Origin: Bacteroidota bacterium | GTDB lineage: Bacteria > Bacteroidota > Bacteroidia > Bacteroidales > Lentimicrobiaceae | Reading direction: 5' to 3' | Length of the DNA: 64,000 nucleotides | NCBI GenBank assembly: GCA_023441805.1 | Contig: JAEZNO010000018.1 | Coordinates: 162,892 to 226,891 of the forward strand | Part shown: piece after piece, positions 17,282 to 26,463 of the stretch | Numbering within the stretch: position 1 is the first letter of the stretch | Layout: every line of letters starts with the position of its first letter | Program-made: the position numbers and the translations under genes | The notes under the pieces: generated by a model | Seen by the model: only the letters and a program-made list of their open reading frames with translations | What the model was told of the DNA's origin: nothing | Database searches by the model: none

Positions 17282-19009
17282 ATGCATCCCGAACTTAGCG
17301 AACAGGAATTAATACGGCGAAATTCATTAAAGGAACTTGAATCACTGGGTATAAATCCATACCCGGCCGAGGCTTATAAGGTCAATGTAACAACTAAGGA
17401 AATTCTCGAAAACTTCCCCGGCGATCAGTCACTATATCAGGATATCAGTATTGCAGGTCGCATAATGACCAGAAGAATCATGGGTGCTGCATCATTTGTT
17501 GATCTGCAGGATGCTCATGGACGTATTCAACTGTACATAAAGCGTGATGATATCTGCCAGGGTGAGGATAAATCGTTCTATAATACAGTATTCAAGCGAC
17601 TTTTAGATATAGGTGACATAATTGGTGTTACCGGTTTTGTATTTATTACCCAGATGGGTGAGATTTCAATTCATATAAAGTCGCTTAAGATTCTCAGCAA
17701 ATCACTGCGGGTACTCCCGGTTGTAAAGGAAAAAGACGACCAGGTGTTTGATGCATTCAGTGATCCTGAAGCACGTTACAGAATGCGCTATGTTGATTTG
17801 ATAGTGAATCCTGAAGTACGTGATACATTTATAAAGCGAAACAAGATAGTATCAATCATGAGGGATTTCTTTAATGAGAGTAACTATCTTGAAGTTGAAA
17901 CTCCAATCCTACAACCTATTCCCGGAGGTGCAGCAGCAAGGCCTTTTGTCACTCATCACAATGCCCTCGACATGACCTTATACCTGCGTATTGCTAATGA
18001 GCTGTACCTTAAAAAACTTATTGTAGGAGGGTTCGACGGAGTATATGAATTCGCTAAGGATTTCAGAAATGAGGGAATGGACAGGACTCATAATCCTGAG
18101 TTTACTGTTCTTGAAATATATGTTGCCTACAAGGATTACTTCTGGATGATGGAATATGTGGAAGAGATGCTTGAACGTATTGCCGTCGGGTTACATGGTA
18201 AGCCTGAAGTCACAGTCGGCAATGAGATCATCAATTTCAAGAAGCCTTACAGAAGATTGACGATGACAGATGCCATTAAGGAGTATGCCGGCATTGATAT
18301 CACAGGGAAATCGGAAGATGAGCTTAGGGGAATTTGTAAGGAGATGAATATAGAGACCGACCCGTCGATGGGTGTAGGCAAGCTGATTGACGCAATCTTT
18401 GGTGAGAAATGTGAGCATCACCTTGTTCAGCCTACTTTCATTATGGATTATCCCATTGAAATGTCACCCCTCTGCAAGAGGCATCGCACTAATCCTGATC
18501 TCACCGAACGCTTTGAGCTGTTTGTTAATGGCAAAGAGCTCTGTAATGCCTATTCGGAGTTGAATGACCCAATCGACCAGCTTAGCAGGTTCCAGGAGCA
18601 ACTAAGATTGTCACAAAAAGGTGATGACGAAGCAATGTTTATCGATATGGACTTCGTCAGGGCACTTGAGTACGGAATGCCTACATGCTCAGGCATGGGA
18701 ATTGGAATCGACAGGTTGACTATGATTATGACTAATCAGCCCTCAATTCAGGATGTGTTACTGTTCCCTCAGATGCGACCTGAAAGGAAAACACAGCCAG
18801 TTGGTGATCCTGACGAAGCATTTGTCAAGTTAGGCGTGCCTGAATCATGGGTACCTGTGCTTCGGAAATATGGCTTTAAAACAACTGCTCAACTCAAAGA
18901 ATCAAATCCCAACAAACTATTGAATGATCTTGGGGGACTCAGGAAAAAAATGAAATTGGACATTCCGGCTCTTAAACTGGAAGAAATAAAGAGCTGGGTT
19001 GAAAATTAA
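17282..19009 (+). CDS. lysS: Lysyl-tRNA synthetase (class II)
   Basis: Charges tRNA-Lys. An N-terminal OB-fold domain (about 45-150, with AGRIMTRRIMGAASFVDLQD) precedes a class II core. Motif 2 is visible in FRNEGMDRTHNPEFT (about residues 256-270) and motif 3 in GMGIGIDRLTM (about 475-485). From the ATG at 17282 it has 575 residues. That is about 70 more than E. coli LysS; the last ~70 residues form an extra C-terminal helical segment (VPESWVPVLRKYGF onward) seen in many Bacteroidota LysS. Promoter position decides the start. Confidence 0.95.
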   Translation: MHPELSEQELIRRNSLKELESLGINPYPAEAYKVNVTTKEILENFPGDQSLYQDISIAGRIMTRRIMGAASFVDLQDAHGRIQLYIKRDDICQGEDKSFYNTVFKRLLDIGDIIGVTGFVFITQMGEISIHIKSLKILSKSLRVLPVVKEKDDQVFDAFSDPEARYRMRYVDLIVNPEVRDTFIKRNKIVSIMRDFFNESNYLEVETPILQPIPGGAAARPFVTHHNALDMTLYLRIANELYLKKLIVGGFDGVYEFAKDFRNEGMDRTHNPEFTVLEIYVAYKDYFWMMEYVEEMLERIAVGLHGKPEVTVGNEIINFKKPYRRLTMTDAIKEYAGIDITGKSEDELRGICKEMNIETDPSMGVGKLIDAIFGEKCEHHLVQPTFIMDYPIEMSPLCKRHRTNPDLTERFELFVNGKELCNAYSELNDPIDQLSRFQEQLRLSQKGDDEAMFIDMDFVRALEYGMPTCSGMGIGIDRLTMIMTNQPSIQDVLLFPQMRPERKTQPVGDPDEAFVKLGVPESWVPVLRKYGFKTTAQLKESNPNKLLNDLGGLRKKMKLDIPALKLEEIKSWVEN

Positions 19010-19101
19010 TGTCAGGAAATTAGGTAGAGAAAGGGTTTGCTCAGTCTTTACACCATATTACAAGCTTTATTAAGTGCTTTATTCCGGTTAACCCTTGTGC
19101 A

Positions 19102-21132
19102 ATGGAAAAGTTACTTCTTGAGATATTCAATATTCTTGCAATCTTTGTTGTTGTACTGATTCCTTTCTTTAAAACAAGAGGCAAAGCAATCATAAGTGCG
19201 GTCACTATGACACTTCTTGTGTCGATGAGTGCAATTGTTGCTTTATTGGTTTTTAACGGTGGTTCTGTTGAGTTCAATTATGCAGGAAGTCTGATTACAG
19301 GTAATATACCCATAAGGGTTGATTACCTCTCGGCATGGTTTATTCTAATTATTGGCTTTACCTTTCTCACCGGCACTTTTTATGGATTGAAGTACATGAG
19401 AATGTATGCTGATGATTCGGCAAACCTGTCGATGCATGCTGTAGCTTTCATTTTGGCCTTTGTCTCATTAGTTGACCTGTGTATCATTCAGAATGGATTG
19501 ATTTTTTTGGTATTCTGGGAAATCATGGCCTTGAGTTCATTTGTTCTTATAATCTTCGAACATCAAAAGACACATACATTAAGGGCAGGCCTGAATTTCC
19601 TTATTCAATCGCATATTTCAATTCTCTTTCTTACTGTTGCATTTCTAATTGCAAAGATTGATACCGGAACATTTGATTTTGCAGCATTGTCGTTCTTTGG
19701 TACTTCATCACCTGCCAGTGCGGGTACAGGTTTGTTTCTTTTCTTTTTCTGTGGTTTTGCTATAAAAGCAGGCTTTATTCCATTCCATACATGGCTTCCA
19801 TTGGCTCATCCTGCCGCTCCTGCACATATTTCGGGTATAATGTCAGGAGTGATTATAAAGATTGGAATTTATGGAATATTGCGGATGCTGCTTCTGATTA
19901 AAACCGACATGATTGTAGTCGGTTACACAATCCTTACAATATCAGTTTTGACAGGGGTATACGGTGTTATGCTGGCAATAGTGCAACATAATCTGAAGAA
20001 ACTATTAGCATATCACAGTATTGAAAACATTGGAATCATAGGGATAGGAATAGGTTTAGGTGCTCTGGGTTTAGGTTATGGAAGCAATATGCTGCTCGTG
20101 GCAGGATTTGGAGGGGCACTCTTGCATACATTGAACCACTCACTTTTCAAGTCACTTTTATTCTTTGGTGCAGGCAATGTTTACAGTGTAACTCATAGCA
20201 TGAAGATTGACGGCTTGGGTGGCCTGATTAAGAAATTGCCGCATACTGCAATGCTTTTCCTCATTGGTTCCCTTGCCATATGCGGTTTGCCTCCTTTTAA
20301 CGGATTTGTATCGGAGTTTTTTATTTACACAGGTTTATTTAATGGATTGCAATCCAACCAGTTCCAGTTTACCATCTTCATACTATTTATAATCTTAGGT
20401 TTAGTCCTCATTGGCGGACTTGCTTTTATCTGCTTCACTAAGGCATTTGGTGTTGTTTTTCTCGGGAATCCCCGGGAGGAGCATCCTGCCATAGATCATA
20501 AGGAATCCGGCTTTGATAATATCCCATTGTATGCAATTGCCACTGTTATATTATTGATTGGTATATTCCCCGGTGTCCTGACACCTTGGTTATCAAAAAC
20601 CGTAGACATGTATCATCCGGTTGGTGTTTATCAGGGCCATGAAGTCATAAGGATTGTAGAGAACATTTCATTAGTTGGTTGGTATTCAATAGTATTTATA
20701 CTTATTACGGGATTACTTTTTGCTTTCAGGTATCTTATCACATCAGGAAGGGCTGTAAGTAAAGAGCCTACCTGGGGATGCGGATATACCGGTGAAGTGT
20801 CAAAAATGCAGTATACTGCATCCTCATTCATAAGAACCTACCGAAAGATGGCTGAACCACTTTTACTTTTAAAAAAAGAGAAGGGGTTGGCTAAAGGACT
20901 TTATCCCTCATCCCTTAAGCAGGAAACTCATCCCTACGATAAGATAGAGAAGTGGTTAATTGATAAACCGATATACTACTACAGACAATTACTTAGTCGA
21001 TTCGTTTTTCTGCAAAATGGCAATATACAGGCTTATATATTGTACGGATTCATTTTTGTGGGATTGACAATCATGTTGCCGATGATAGTCGAGAAGATAG
21101 CAATGTTATTACGGTTCCTTAATCAGTTATAG
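19102..21132 (+). CDS. Antiporter-like membrane subunit, HyfB/NuoL-family (Ehr-type complex)
   Basis: A 676-residue integral membrane protein of the Mrp/NuoL/HyfB family, which forms the proton- or sodium-pumping arm of complex I and group 4 hydrogenases. About 14 hydrophobic segments are visible. Family landmarks are the WEIMALSSFVLIIFEH stretch (about 140-155), HTWLPLAHPAAPAHISGIMSG (about 229-249) and the HALNHS-like LLHTLNHSLFKSLLFFGAGN. The extended C-terminus with GCGYTGEVSKMQYTASSFIRT is typical of HyfB. It is the first gene of a six-gene operon (19102-26418); the following gene starts two bases after its stop. Confidence 0.9.
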   Translation: MEKLLLEIFNILAIFVVVLIPFFKTRGKAIISAVTMTLLVSMSAIVALLVFNGGSVEFNYAGSLITGNIPIRVDYLSAWFILIIGFTFLTGTFYGLKYMRMYADDSANLSMHAVAFILAFVSLVDLCIIQNGLIFLVFWEIMALSSFVLIIFEHQKTHTLRAGLNFLIQSHISILFLTVAFLIAKIDTGTFDFAALSFFGTSSPASAGTGLFLFFFCGFAIKAGFIPFHTWLPLAHPAAPAHISGIMSGVIIKIGIYGILRMLLLIKTDMIVVGYTILTISVLTGVYGVMLAIVQHNLKKLLAYHSIENIGIIGIGIGLGALGLGYGSNMLLVAGFGGALLHTLNHSLFKSLLFFGAGNVYSVTHSMKIDGLGGLIKKLPHTAMLFLIGSLAICGLPPFNGFVSEFFIYTGLFNGLQSNQFQFTIFILFIILGLVLIGGLAFICFTKAFGVVFLGNPREEHPAIDHKESGFDNIPLYAIATVILLIGIFPGVLTPWLSKTVDMYHPVGVYQGHEVIRIVENISLVGWYSIVFILITGLLFAFRYLITSGRAVSKEPTWGCGYTGEVSKMQYTASSFIRTYRKMAEPLLLLKKEKGLAKGLYPSSLKQETHPYDKIEKWLIDKPIYYYRQLLSRFVFLQNGNIQAYILYGFIFVGLTIMLPMIVEKIAMLLRFLNQL

Positions 21133-21133
21133 T

Positions 21134-22039
21134 ATGGTAAGTTTGATTCTTATAATTGCAACAAGCTTCTTCTTTACCGGAGTGATTAGCAGAACCAAAA
21201 GTCTGGCATCAGGAAGGAAAGGCCCCGGAATCTTTCAGAATATGAAAGACATAATTCGGTTGTGGAGAAAGGGTGCTGTTTATAGTAGCACCACCAGTTA
21301 CATCTTTCAGATTGCGCCCACAGTGTATTTTGCCTCAGTGGTAATGGCAGTGCTGATGATACCTCATGGAAACAGACCGGGCATTATTTCATTTAATGGT
21401 GATTTCGTGATGTTTGCCTATGTCCTTGCCATCGGTAAGTTCCTAATGGTTGTATCATCACTTGACACAGGCAGCAGCTTTGAAGGTATGGGTGCAAGCA
21501 GGGAGTCGTTGTTTTCAATGCTTGTTGAACCTGCTTTCTTCATTCTGATGGGATCATTTGCCTTATATACAGGCCATACTTCATTTCACAGCATCTTCAC
21601 AAGCCTGAACTATGGGCCGTATATCTCATATATGCTTGGAGCCCTGGCCACATTCGTTCTCGTAATGATTGCAATGGTTGAGAATAGTCGTATGCCGGTT
21701 GATGACCCAAAGACGCACCTTGAGCTGACTATGATTCATGAAGTTATGATTCTTGATAACAGTGGTTTCGACCTGGGCACTATAACATACACTACAAACC
21801 TGAAGTTTGCCATGTACGGTGCACTGATTGCCAATTTCTTTATCGGCTCAATGTCTTTAGCATATTCAATTCCGTTATTCCTCATCATTCAGGTTGCTTT
21901 TGCAGGGTTAATTGGAATTATTGAGTCATTCATGGCCAGGTTTAGAATGAACCATAATCCTGAATTTATATTTATCCTGACTTCAGTTTCGTTACTGATC
22001 TTCTTTGGAGTTCTTCTGATAACCGGTAAATTCATATAA
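21134..22039 (+). CDS. HyfC/NuoH-like membrane subunit (Ehr-type complex)
   Basis: A 301-residue membrane protein homologous to the hydrogenase HyfC/HycD and complex I NuoH subunit, which links the soluble module to the membrane. Key loops are recognisable: GSSFEGMGASRESLFSMLVEP (about 116-136) and ENSRMPVDDPKTHLELTMIHE (about 188-208), rich in the conserved acidic residues of the family. Eight or so membrane spans are likely. It lies between the HyfB-like and HyfE-like genes with spacing of 1 and 12 bases. Loss of hydrogenase chemistry in the partner subunits means the electron acceptor and donor are unknown. Confidence 0.9.
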   Translation: MVSLILIIATSFFFTGVISRTKSLASGRKGPGIFQNMKDIIRLWRKGAVYSSTTSYIFQIAPTVYFASVVMAVLMIPHGNRPGIISFNGDFVMFAYVLAIGKFLMVVSSLDTGSSFEGMGASRESLFSMLVEPAFFILMGSFALYTGHTSFHSIFTSLNYGPYISYMLGALATFVLVMIAMVENSRMPVDDPKTHLELTMIHEVMILDNSGFDLGTITYTTNLKFAMYGALIANFFIGSMSLAYSIPLFLIIQVAFAGLIGIIESFMARFRMNHNPEFIFILTSVSLLIFFGVLLITGKFI

Positions 22040-22051
22040 TATTAACCAGAA

Positions 22052-22681
22052 ATGACAGATATTCTACTCATAGGTTTAGCGATGACACTACTGTATATCA
22101 GTATTGCAAATCGTTTGTTCACCTATCTGCGTATGTTGGTTCTGCAGGGTTTCATCCTGTTTGGTGTCACATTATTGACTTTAACCGAGATAAATACAGT
22201 TAACCTCCTTCTCATTCTGCTTGAGACAGTAGGCTTCAAAGCCATACTGGTACCCTGGTTTATGAATTATATTATTAAGAGAAATAAGATCACCAGAGAA
22301 GCAGAGCCTTACCTTCCCAATTTTGTTTCATTGCTGATTGTCACTACAATCATTGTCATTACTATTATACTTGCAGGTGCAATTAAAGATCCGAATCTTG
22401 ATAAAACATTCTTTATTGTTGCAGTTTCAACACTCTTTACCGGATTGTACCTGATTGCCTCCAGAAAGAAGATCATCACTCATGTTATTGGATATTTGAT
22501 AATGGAAAACGGGGTATTCATTCTTTCACTGGCAATCGGAAATGAAATGCCCCTATTAGTGAATCTTGGAATCATGCTTGATATTTTTGCCAGTGTACTT
22601 ATTTTGGGAGTATTCTTTAATAAAATCGGTGATGTTATTAAGGATCCTGATGTAAATCTGTTACGCAATTTAAAGGACTAA
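22052..22681 (+). CDS. HyfE-like small membrane subunit (Ehr-type complex)
   Basis: 209 residues, almost all hydrophobic, with about six membrane spans. Size, order in the operon and segments such as INTVNLLLILLETVGFKAIL (about 50-69) match HyfE, whose C-terminal part is NuoK-like. It ends 4 bases before the next gene. The function is part of the membrane arm that translocates ions. Sequence conservation in this family is low, so the call rests on context as well as on pattern. Confidence 0.8.
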   Translation: MTDILLIGLAMTLLYISIANRLFTYLRMLVLQGFILFGVTLLTLTEINTVNLLLILLETVGFKAILVPWFMNYIIKRNKITREAEPYLPNFVSLLIVTTIIVITIILAGAIKDPNLDKTFFIVAVSTLFTGLYLIASRKKIITHVIGYLIMENGVFILSLAIGNEMPLLVNLGIMLDIFASVLILGVFFNKIGDVIKDPDVNLLRNLKD

Positions 22682-22685
22682 AGAG

Positions 22686-24116
22686 ATGATGACAGGAATT
22701 TTCATAACAGGGTCAACAATACTCTCCATTACGCTTGGATTTAATAGAAACAGGGCAATCAACTATTTATTGGTACTTGCCTACATTGTACTGCTATGGT
22801 CGATGGGTATCCATTATTATCTCAATCCGGGAATAGTTGAACTAACATACTTCAGCTCAGATGCAATAGGGGTTTTATTGCTTTTGGGAATCTGCATTGT
22901 GAGTACTGCCGCTTTTTATCACGGATACCGATATGTTGCCACGAGAGATGAAGAGACACCGCAGTCAAGAGGTATTTTCTTTGGTGCTATGGTTTTGCTT
23001 GTAACAGCATGTGCATTAGCTTATTTGTCAAATCACATTGCTGTCACGTGGATCTTTGTAGAGCTGACAACACTAAGTGCTTCGGCATTGATATACCATC
23101 ATCGTAATATAAGGGCATTGGAGGGTGTTTGGAAATATGTCTTCCTGTGTGCCATAAGTATTACCTTCATTTACGTAGGAATACTTTTCCTTAGTCTGTC
23201 ATTGAAAGAAGCAGGAATTAATGAATTATCCTACAGCGTTCTTTATCAGTTCTCAGGTCAGCTTAATCCTTTCTGGTTAAAACTAGCGTTCCTGTTTATC
23301 TTCACAGGATTTACGGTAAAGCTGGGCTTGGTGCCTATGTATACGGCTGGTATTGATGCAAAGGACAAAGCTCCCGGTCCGGCAAGCGCACTCTTTGCAA
23401 GTGTTTTAATGAATGTGGGGTTCGTAGGTATCTACCGTGTGTATGGAGTTATTAGTGGCACTCCTTTAAAGTCCTGGGCTAATATCATTATTATCATTGC
23501 TGCTTTGCTGACAATTTTTGTTGCAACTGTTTACATGACCAGGGTAAAGAACATCAAGCGCCTCTTTGCCTATTCAGGAATTGAGCATATGGGGCTGGTG
23601 ATGCTCGGACTGGCTGCAGGTGGGGTAGGTGTTTATGCCGCAATCCTGCATTTGTTATTGCACACTATGGTCAAACCAAGTCTTTTCTTTCAGTATAATC
23701 AAATCTATAGAGTATATCAGAGTAAGAGTATTTACGATCTGGGAAATTATTTTAAGTATCATAAAGTAGGAGCTATTGTTGTCCTATTGGGCTTTTTTTC
23801 AGCAACTGCTATGCCTCCTTCAGGTCTATTTGTGAGTGAGTTCCTTATTTTCCAGTCGTTGATTCAATCGCACTATATCATAATCTTACTGGTGGTACTT
23901 TTGTTTCTGACGATGATCATTTGGGGATTGGGTGTCAATGTATTTAAGCTGCTGTTCACTCCCCCTGTTTCAATTGATGAAAGTAAAATACCACATCTTA
24001 ATCCGTGGGAGTCGCTGTCACAATTCATTCTGATTGGTTTAGCTATCTGGGTGGCTTATGCTCCGCCGGCTGAAATAGTGAACTTAATTAATGAATCAGT
24101 AAAACTCATTAGCTAA
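22686..24116 (+). CDS. HyfF/NuoN-like antiporter membrane subunit (Ehr-type complex)
   Basis: A second antiporter-like subunit of 476 residues with about 14 membrane spans. The NuoL/M/N family core is seen in VTWIFVELTTLSASALIYHH (about 120-139), FTVKLGLVPMYTAGIDAKD (about 213-231) and LFAYSGIEHMGLVMLGLA. The operon therefore has two ion-channel-type subunits, as in hydrogenase-4 and formate hydrogenlyase-2. It is separated from the HyfE-like and large-subunit genes by 4 and 8 bases. Confidence 0.88.
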   Translation: MMTGIFITGSTILSITLGFNRNRAINYLLVLAYIVLLWSMGIHYYLNPGIVELTYFSSDAIGVLLLLGICIVSTAAFYHGYRYVATRDEETPQSRGIFFGAMVLLVTACALAYLSNHIAVTWIFVELTTLSASALIYHHRNIRALEGVWKYVFLCAISITFIYVGILFLSLSLKEAGINELSYSVLYQFSGQLNPFWLKLAFLFIFTGFTVKLGLVPMYTAGIDAKDKAPGPASALFASVLMNVGFVGIYRVYGVISGTPLKSWANIIIIIAALLTIFVATVYMTRVKNIKRLFAYSGIEHMGLVMLGLAAGGVGVYAAILHLLLHTMVKPSLFFQYNQIYRVYQSKSIYDLGNYFKYHKVGAIVVLLGFFSATAMPPSGLFVSEFLIFQSLIQSHYIIILLVVLLFLTMIIWGLGVNVFKLLFTPPVSIDESKIPHLNPWESLSQFILIGLAIWVAYAPPAEIVNLINESVKLIS

Positions 24117-24124
24117 GGAGTAAT

Positions 24125-25633
24125 ATGGAACGCTATATAAGGGTAACCAATAACCGGTCAGTGCCGGTTGACTCAATTCCGGTTCTGGAGTATGCCGATT
24201 TTGTAAGTGTCAATCTGGAGTTACTTCACAACAATCCCTCCATGCACTGTGTCAATTACTTCGGATATGAGTCACAAGGGGATGTCAATTTATTTTGCTG
24301 CATAGCTGATGATAAGAATGCTGATATATGTGTTTCTGCTTCAGTTGTTAATAAGGGCGATTCATTGGAATCAATGACTGCCTTAAACCATAATTTCGAG
24401 AAGTTTGAACGTGAGATATTTGAGAATTTCGGTATTGAGTTTATTGGTCATCCGTGGCTTAAACCTGTAAGGTATGCTCATAACCGGGCAAATAAGCAGC
24501 AAACAATTGAAAACTACCAATTCTTCAAATCAAATGAAGAAGAGCTTCATGAAGTAGGTGTCGGGCCAATTCATGCTGGAGTAATTGAACCGGGGCACTT
24601 CAGGTTTATCTGCAATGGTGAGCAGATATTGCATCTGGAGATTCAGCTTGGATATCAGCACAGAGGTATAGAATCACTTTTCCTTACGAAGAAGAAACTA
24701 ATTGAACGTGAAACTCTTGCTGAAAACATTGCCGGTGATACAACTGTCGGTCATACAACAGCGTTTGTCAATTTATGGGAAAGTCTGTGTGACGTTGAGC
24801 CTGATGAAAGTCTTCATCTTTGCAGAACCATAGCCCAGGAATTGGAACGAATAGCCATTCATACCGGTGATCTGGCAGCCATTTGTGCCGATATCGCATA
24901 TCAGCTTGGTAATTCGGTGTACGGAAGACTAAGGACTCCAATTGTTAATTTCCTGCAGGAGTGGTGTGGCAATCGCTTTGCTAAAGGTCTTATCAGAGCC
25001 GGCAAATGTAACTATCCGTTTACTGCTGAACTGGCCAACCGACTCCGGATTATCCTTGATAACTATCAGCCCGACTTTGAAGAAATAACCGCAAAGTTCA
25101 GCAAACTTCCCAGTGCTTTATCACGAATGGAGAAGACAGGAGTTGTCACTTATGATCAGGTTCTGGAGATAGGGACTGTTGGAATGTCGGCACGAATGAG
25201 TGGGTTAAACAGAGATATCAGATGGTCACACCCCTACAATCTTTACGGTAAAGTTGTGAAGCATAATCCTGTGCTAAAACATCATGGAGATGTTTACTCA
25301 AGATTCCAGATAAGAAAAGAAGAAATCAGACAGTCAATTGATTATCTGCGAATGCTCATTTCGGATTTGCCATCCTGCTCCTATAGTACAGTAAGAACTG
25401 AATTGAAACCACAGCCTTCACGATTTGTAATCTCACTGGTTGAAGGCTGGCGGGGAGAAATATGCCATTGTGCCATAACTGATGAAAATGCCGAGCTGGC
25501 ACATTACAAAGTGAAGGACCCGTCATTTCATAACTGGATGGTTCTGGCTCAGGCTGTCAGGAATAATGAGATATCTGATTTTCCGGTGTGTAACAAGAGC
25601 TTCAATCTCTCATATTGCGGTCATGATCTATAA
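24125..25633 (+). CDS. NuoC-NuoD fusion-like large subunit lacking Ni-Fe cysteines (Ehr-type)
   Basis: 502 residues: a NuoC-like domain (about 1-120, ending EREIFENFGIEFIGHPWLKP) fused to a NuoD/hydrogenase-large-subunit domain (about 140-502), the layout of HycE and HyfG. Group 4 hydrogenases hold nickel with two CxxC motifs. Here the first aligns without gaps to NIAGDTTVGH, with A203 and T206 in place of both cysteines. The C-terminal one reads NLSYCGHDL, with L495 and C498, so three of four ligands are gone. The H210 after motif 1 is kept. The protein ends right after that motif and would need no maturation protease. It is not a hydrogenase; this matches the Ehr group. The reaction is unknown. 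Confidence 0.88.
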   Translation: MERYIRVTNNRSVPVDSIPVLEYADFVSVNLELLHNNPSMHCVNYFGYESQGDVNLFCCIADDKNADICVSASVVNKGDSLESMTALNHNFEKFEREIFENFGIEFIGHPWLKPVRYAHNRANKQQTIENYQFFKSNEEELHEVGVGPIHAGVIEPGHFRFICNGEQILHLEIQLGYQHRGIESLFLTKKKLIERETLAENIAGDTTVGHTTAFVNLWESLCDVEPDESLHLCRTIAQELERIAIHTGDLAAICADIAYQLGNSVYGRLRTPIVNFLQEWCGNRFAKGLIRAGKCNYPFTAELANRLRIILDNYQPDFEEITAKFSKLPSALSRMEKTGVVTYDQVLEIGTVGMSARMSGLNRDIRWSHPYNLYGKVVKHNPVLKHHGDVYSRFQIRKEEIRQSIDYLRMLISDLPSCSYSTVRTELKPQPSRFVISLVEGWRGEICHCAITDENAELAHYKVKDPSFHNWMVLAQAVRNNEISDFPVCNKSFNLSYCGHDL

Positions 25634-25668
25634 TAGTGAAATCCAGGTAATCTTAAAAAGGTAAAGTC

Positions 25669-26418
25669 ATGTTTGAGAACTTAAAGATATTGTGGCATCA
25701 GGGTAAGCAGTATATTCCTGACCCTACCAAAGCTGCAGTGCCCGGAATATTCAAAGGCAGGCCTGTGATTTCAAAGACAAAGGTTGATGAAACACTTTTG
25801 GCATCATCATGCCCTACCGGTGCCATCGGAATAAATCCTGTTTCAATTGATCTTGGGAAGTGTACCTTTTGCGGAGAGTGTGCTTTCAATTTTCCAGAGA
25901 AAATCTCATTTACGAAAGACTATAAAATTGCAACCAACGACCGGAGCCGTTTAATTGTCTACGAAGGAATTGATGAGCCGATTGAAATTAATCCTGAGAA
26001 AGTGAGAAAAGAGATAAGACGGATTTTCGGTAATTCATTGAAGCTTCGTCAGGTTTCGGCAGGTGGGGATAATAGCAATGAGTGGGAACTGAATGCAGCC
26101 AATAACGTACAGTTCGATATGAGCAGGTACGGAATTGAATTCGTTGCCTCACCCCGTCATGCTGATGGTATCGTTATAACCGGCCCTATTAGCGAGAATA
26201 TGGCTCAGCCTTTGCAAATATGCTATGATGCCGTTCCTGAACCAAAAATGGTGATACTCGTAGGAACAGATGCTATCAGCGGAGGTGTATTTGCCGATAG
26301 TGAAGCCTTAAACAGAAGTTTCCTGAACAATTATGAGATTGATCTTTACATTCCCGGCAATCCGGTTCACCCACTTACTTTCATAAACGGGATACTTGAT
26401 CTCCTGGGAAGAAAATAG
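25669..26418 (+). CDS. Ferredoxin-domain / NuoB-like small subunit lacking the N2 cluster ligands (Ehr-type)
   Basis: 249 residues. The N-terminal part (about 1-100) is a reduced ferredoxin domain with one complete [4Fe-4S] set: C48 (SSCPTGAI) and C65, C68, C71 (CTFCGEC). The second cluster of a HyfH-type ferredoxin is absent. The C-terminal part (about 135-249) is NuoB/HyfI-like, recognisable from FVASPRHADGIVITGPISEN and PEPKMVILVGT, yet every ligand of the proximal cluster is lost. The Cys pair is replaced by NAAN (142-145), GxCA by GTDA (199-202) and PGCP by PGNP (229-232). The only cysteine in that half is C185. It fuses two subunits that are separate in hydrogenase-4 and ends the operon. 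Confidence 0.88.
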   Translation: MFENLKILWHQGKQYIPDPTKAAVPGIFKGRPVISKTKVDETLLASSCPTGAIGINPVSIDLGKCTFCGECAFNFPEKISFTKDYKIATNDRSRLIVYEGIDEPIEINPEKVRKEIRRIFGNSLKLRQVSAGGDNSNEWELNAANNVQFDMSRYGIEFVASPRHADGIVITGPISENMAQPLQICYDAVPEPKMVILVGTDAISGGVFADSEALNRSFLNNYEIDLYIPGNPVHPLTFINGILDLLGRK

Positions 26419-26463
26419 TTCGTCTATCCTCCTTATTGAGTTTCCGATATTAATTTGGAAAGA

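Noticed and set aside
19102..26418. Energy-converting [NiFe] hydrogenase or complex I
   Set aside because: Ni ligands and the proximal cluster ligands are missing and no NuoEFG-type module is present.
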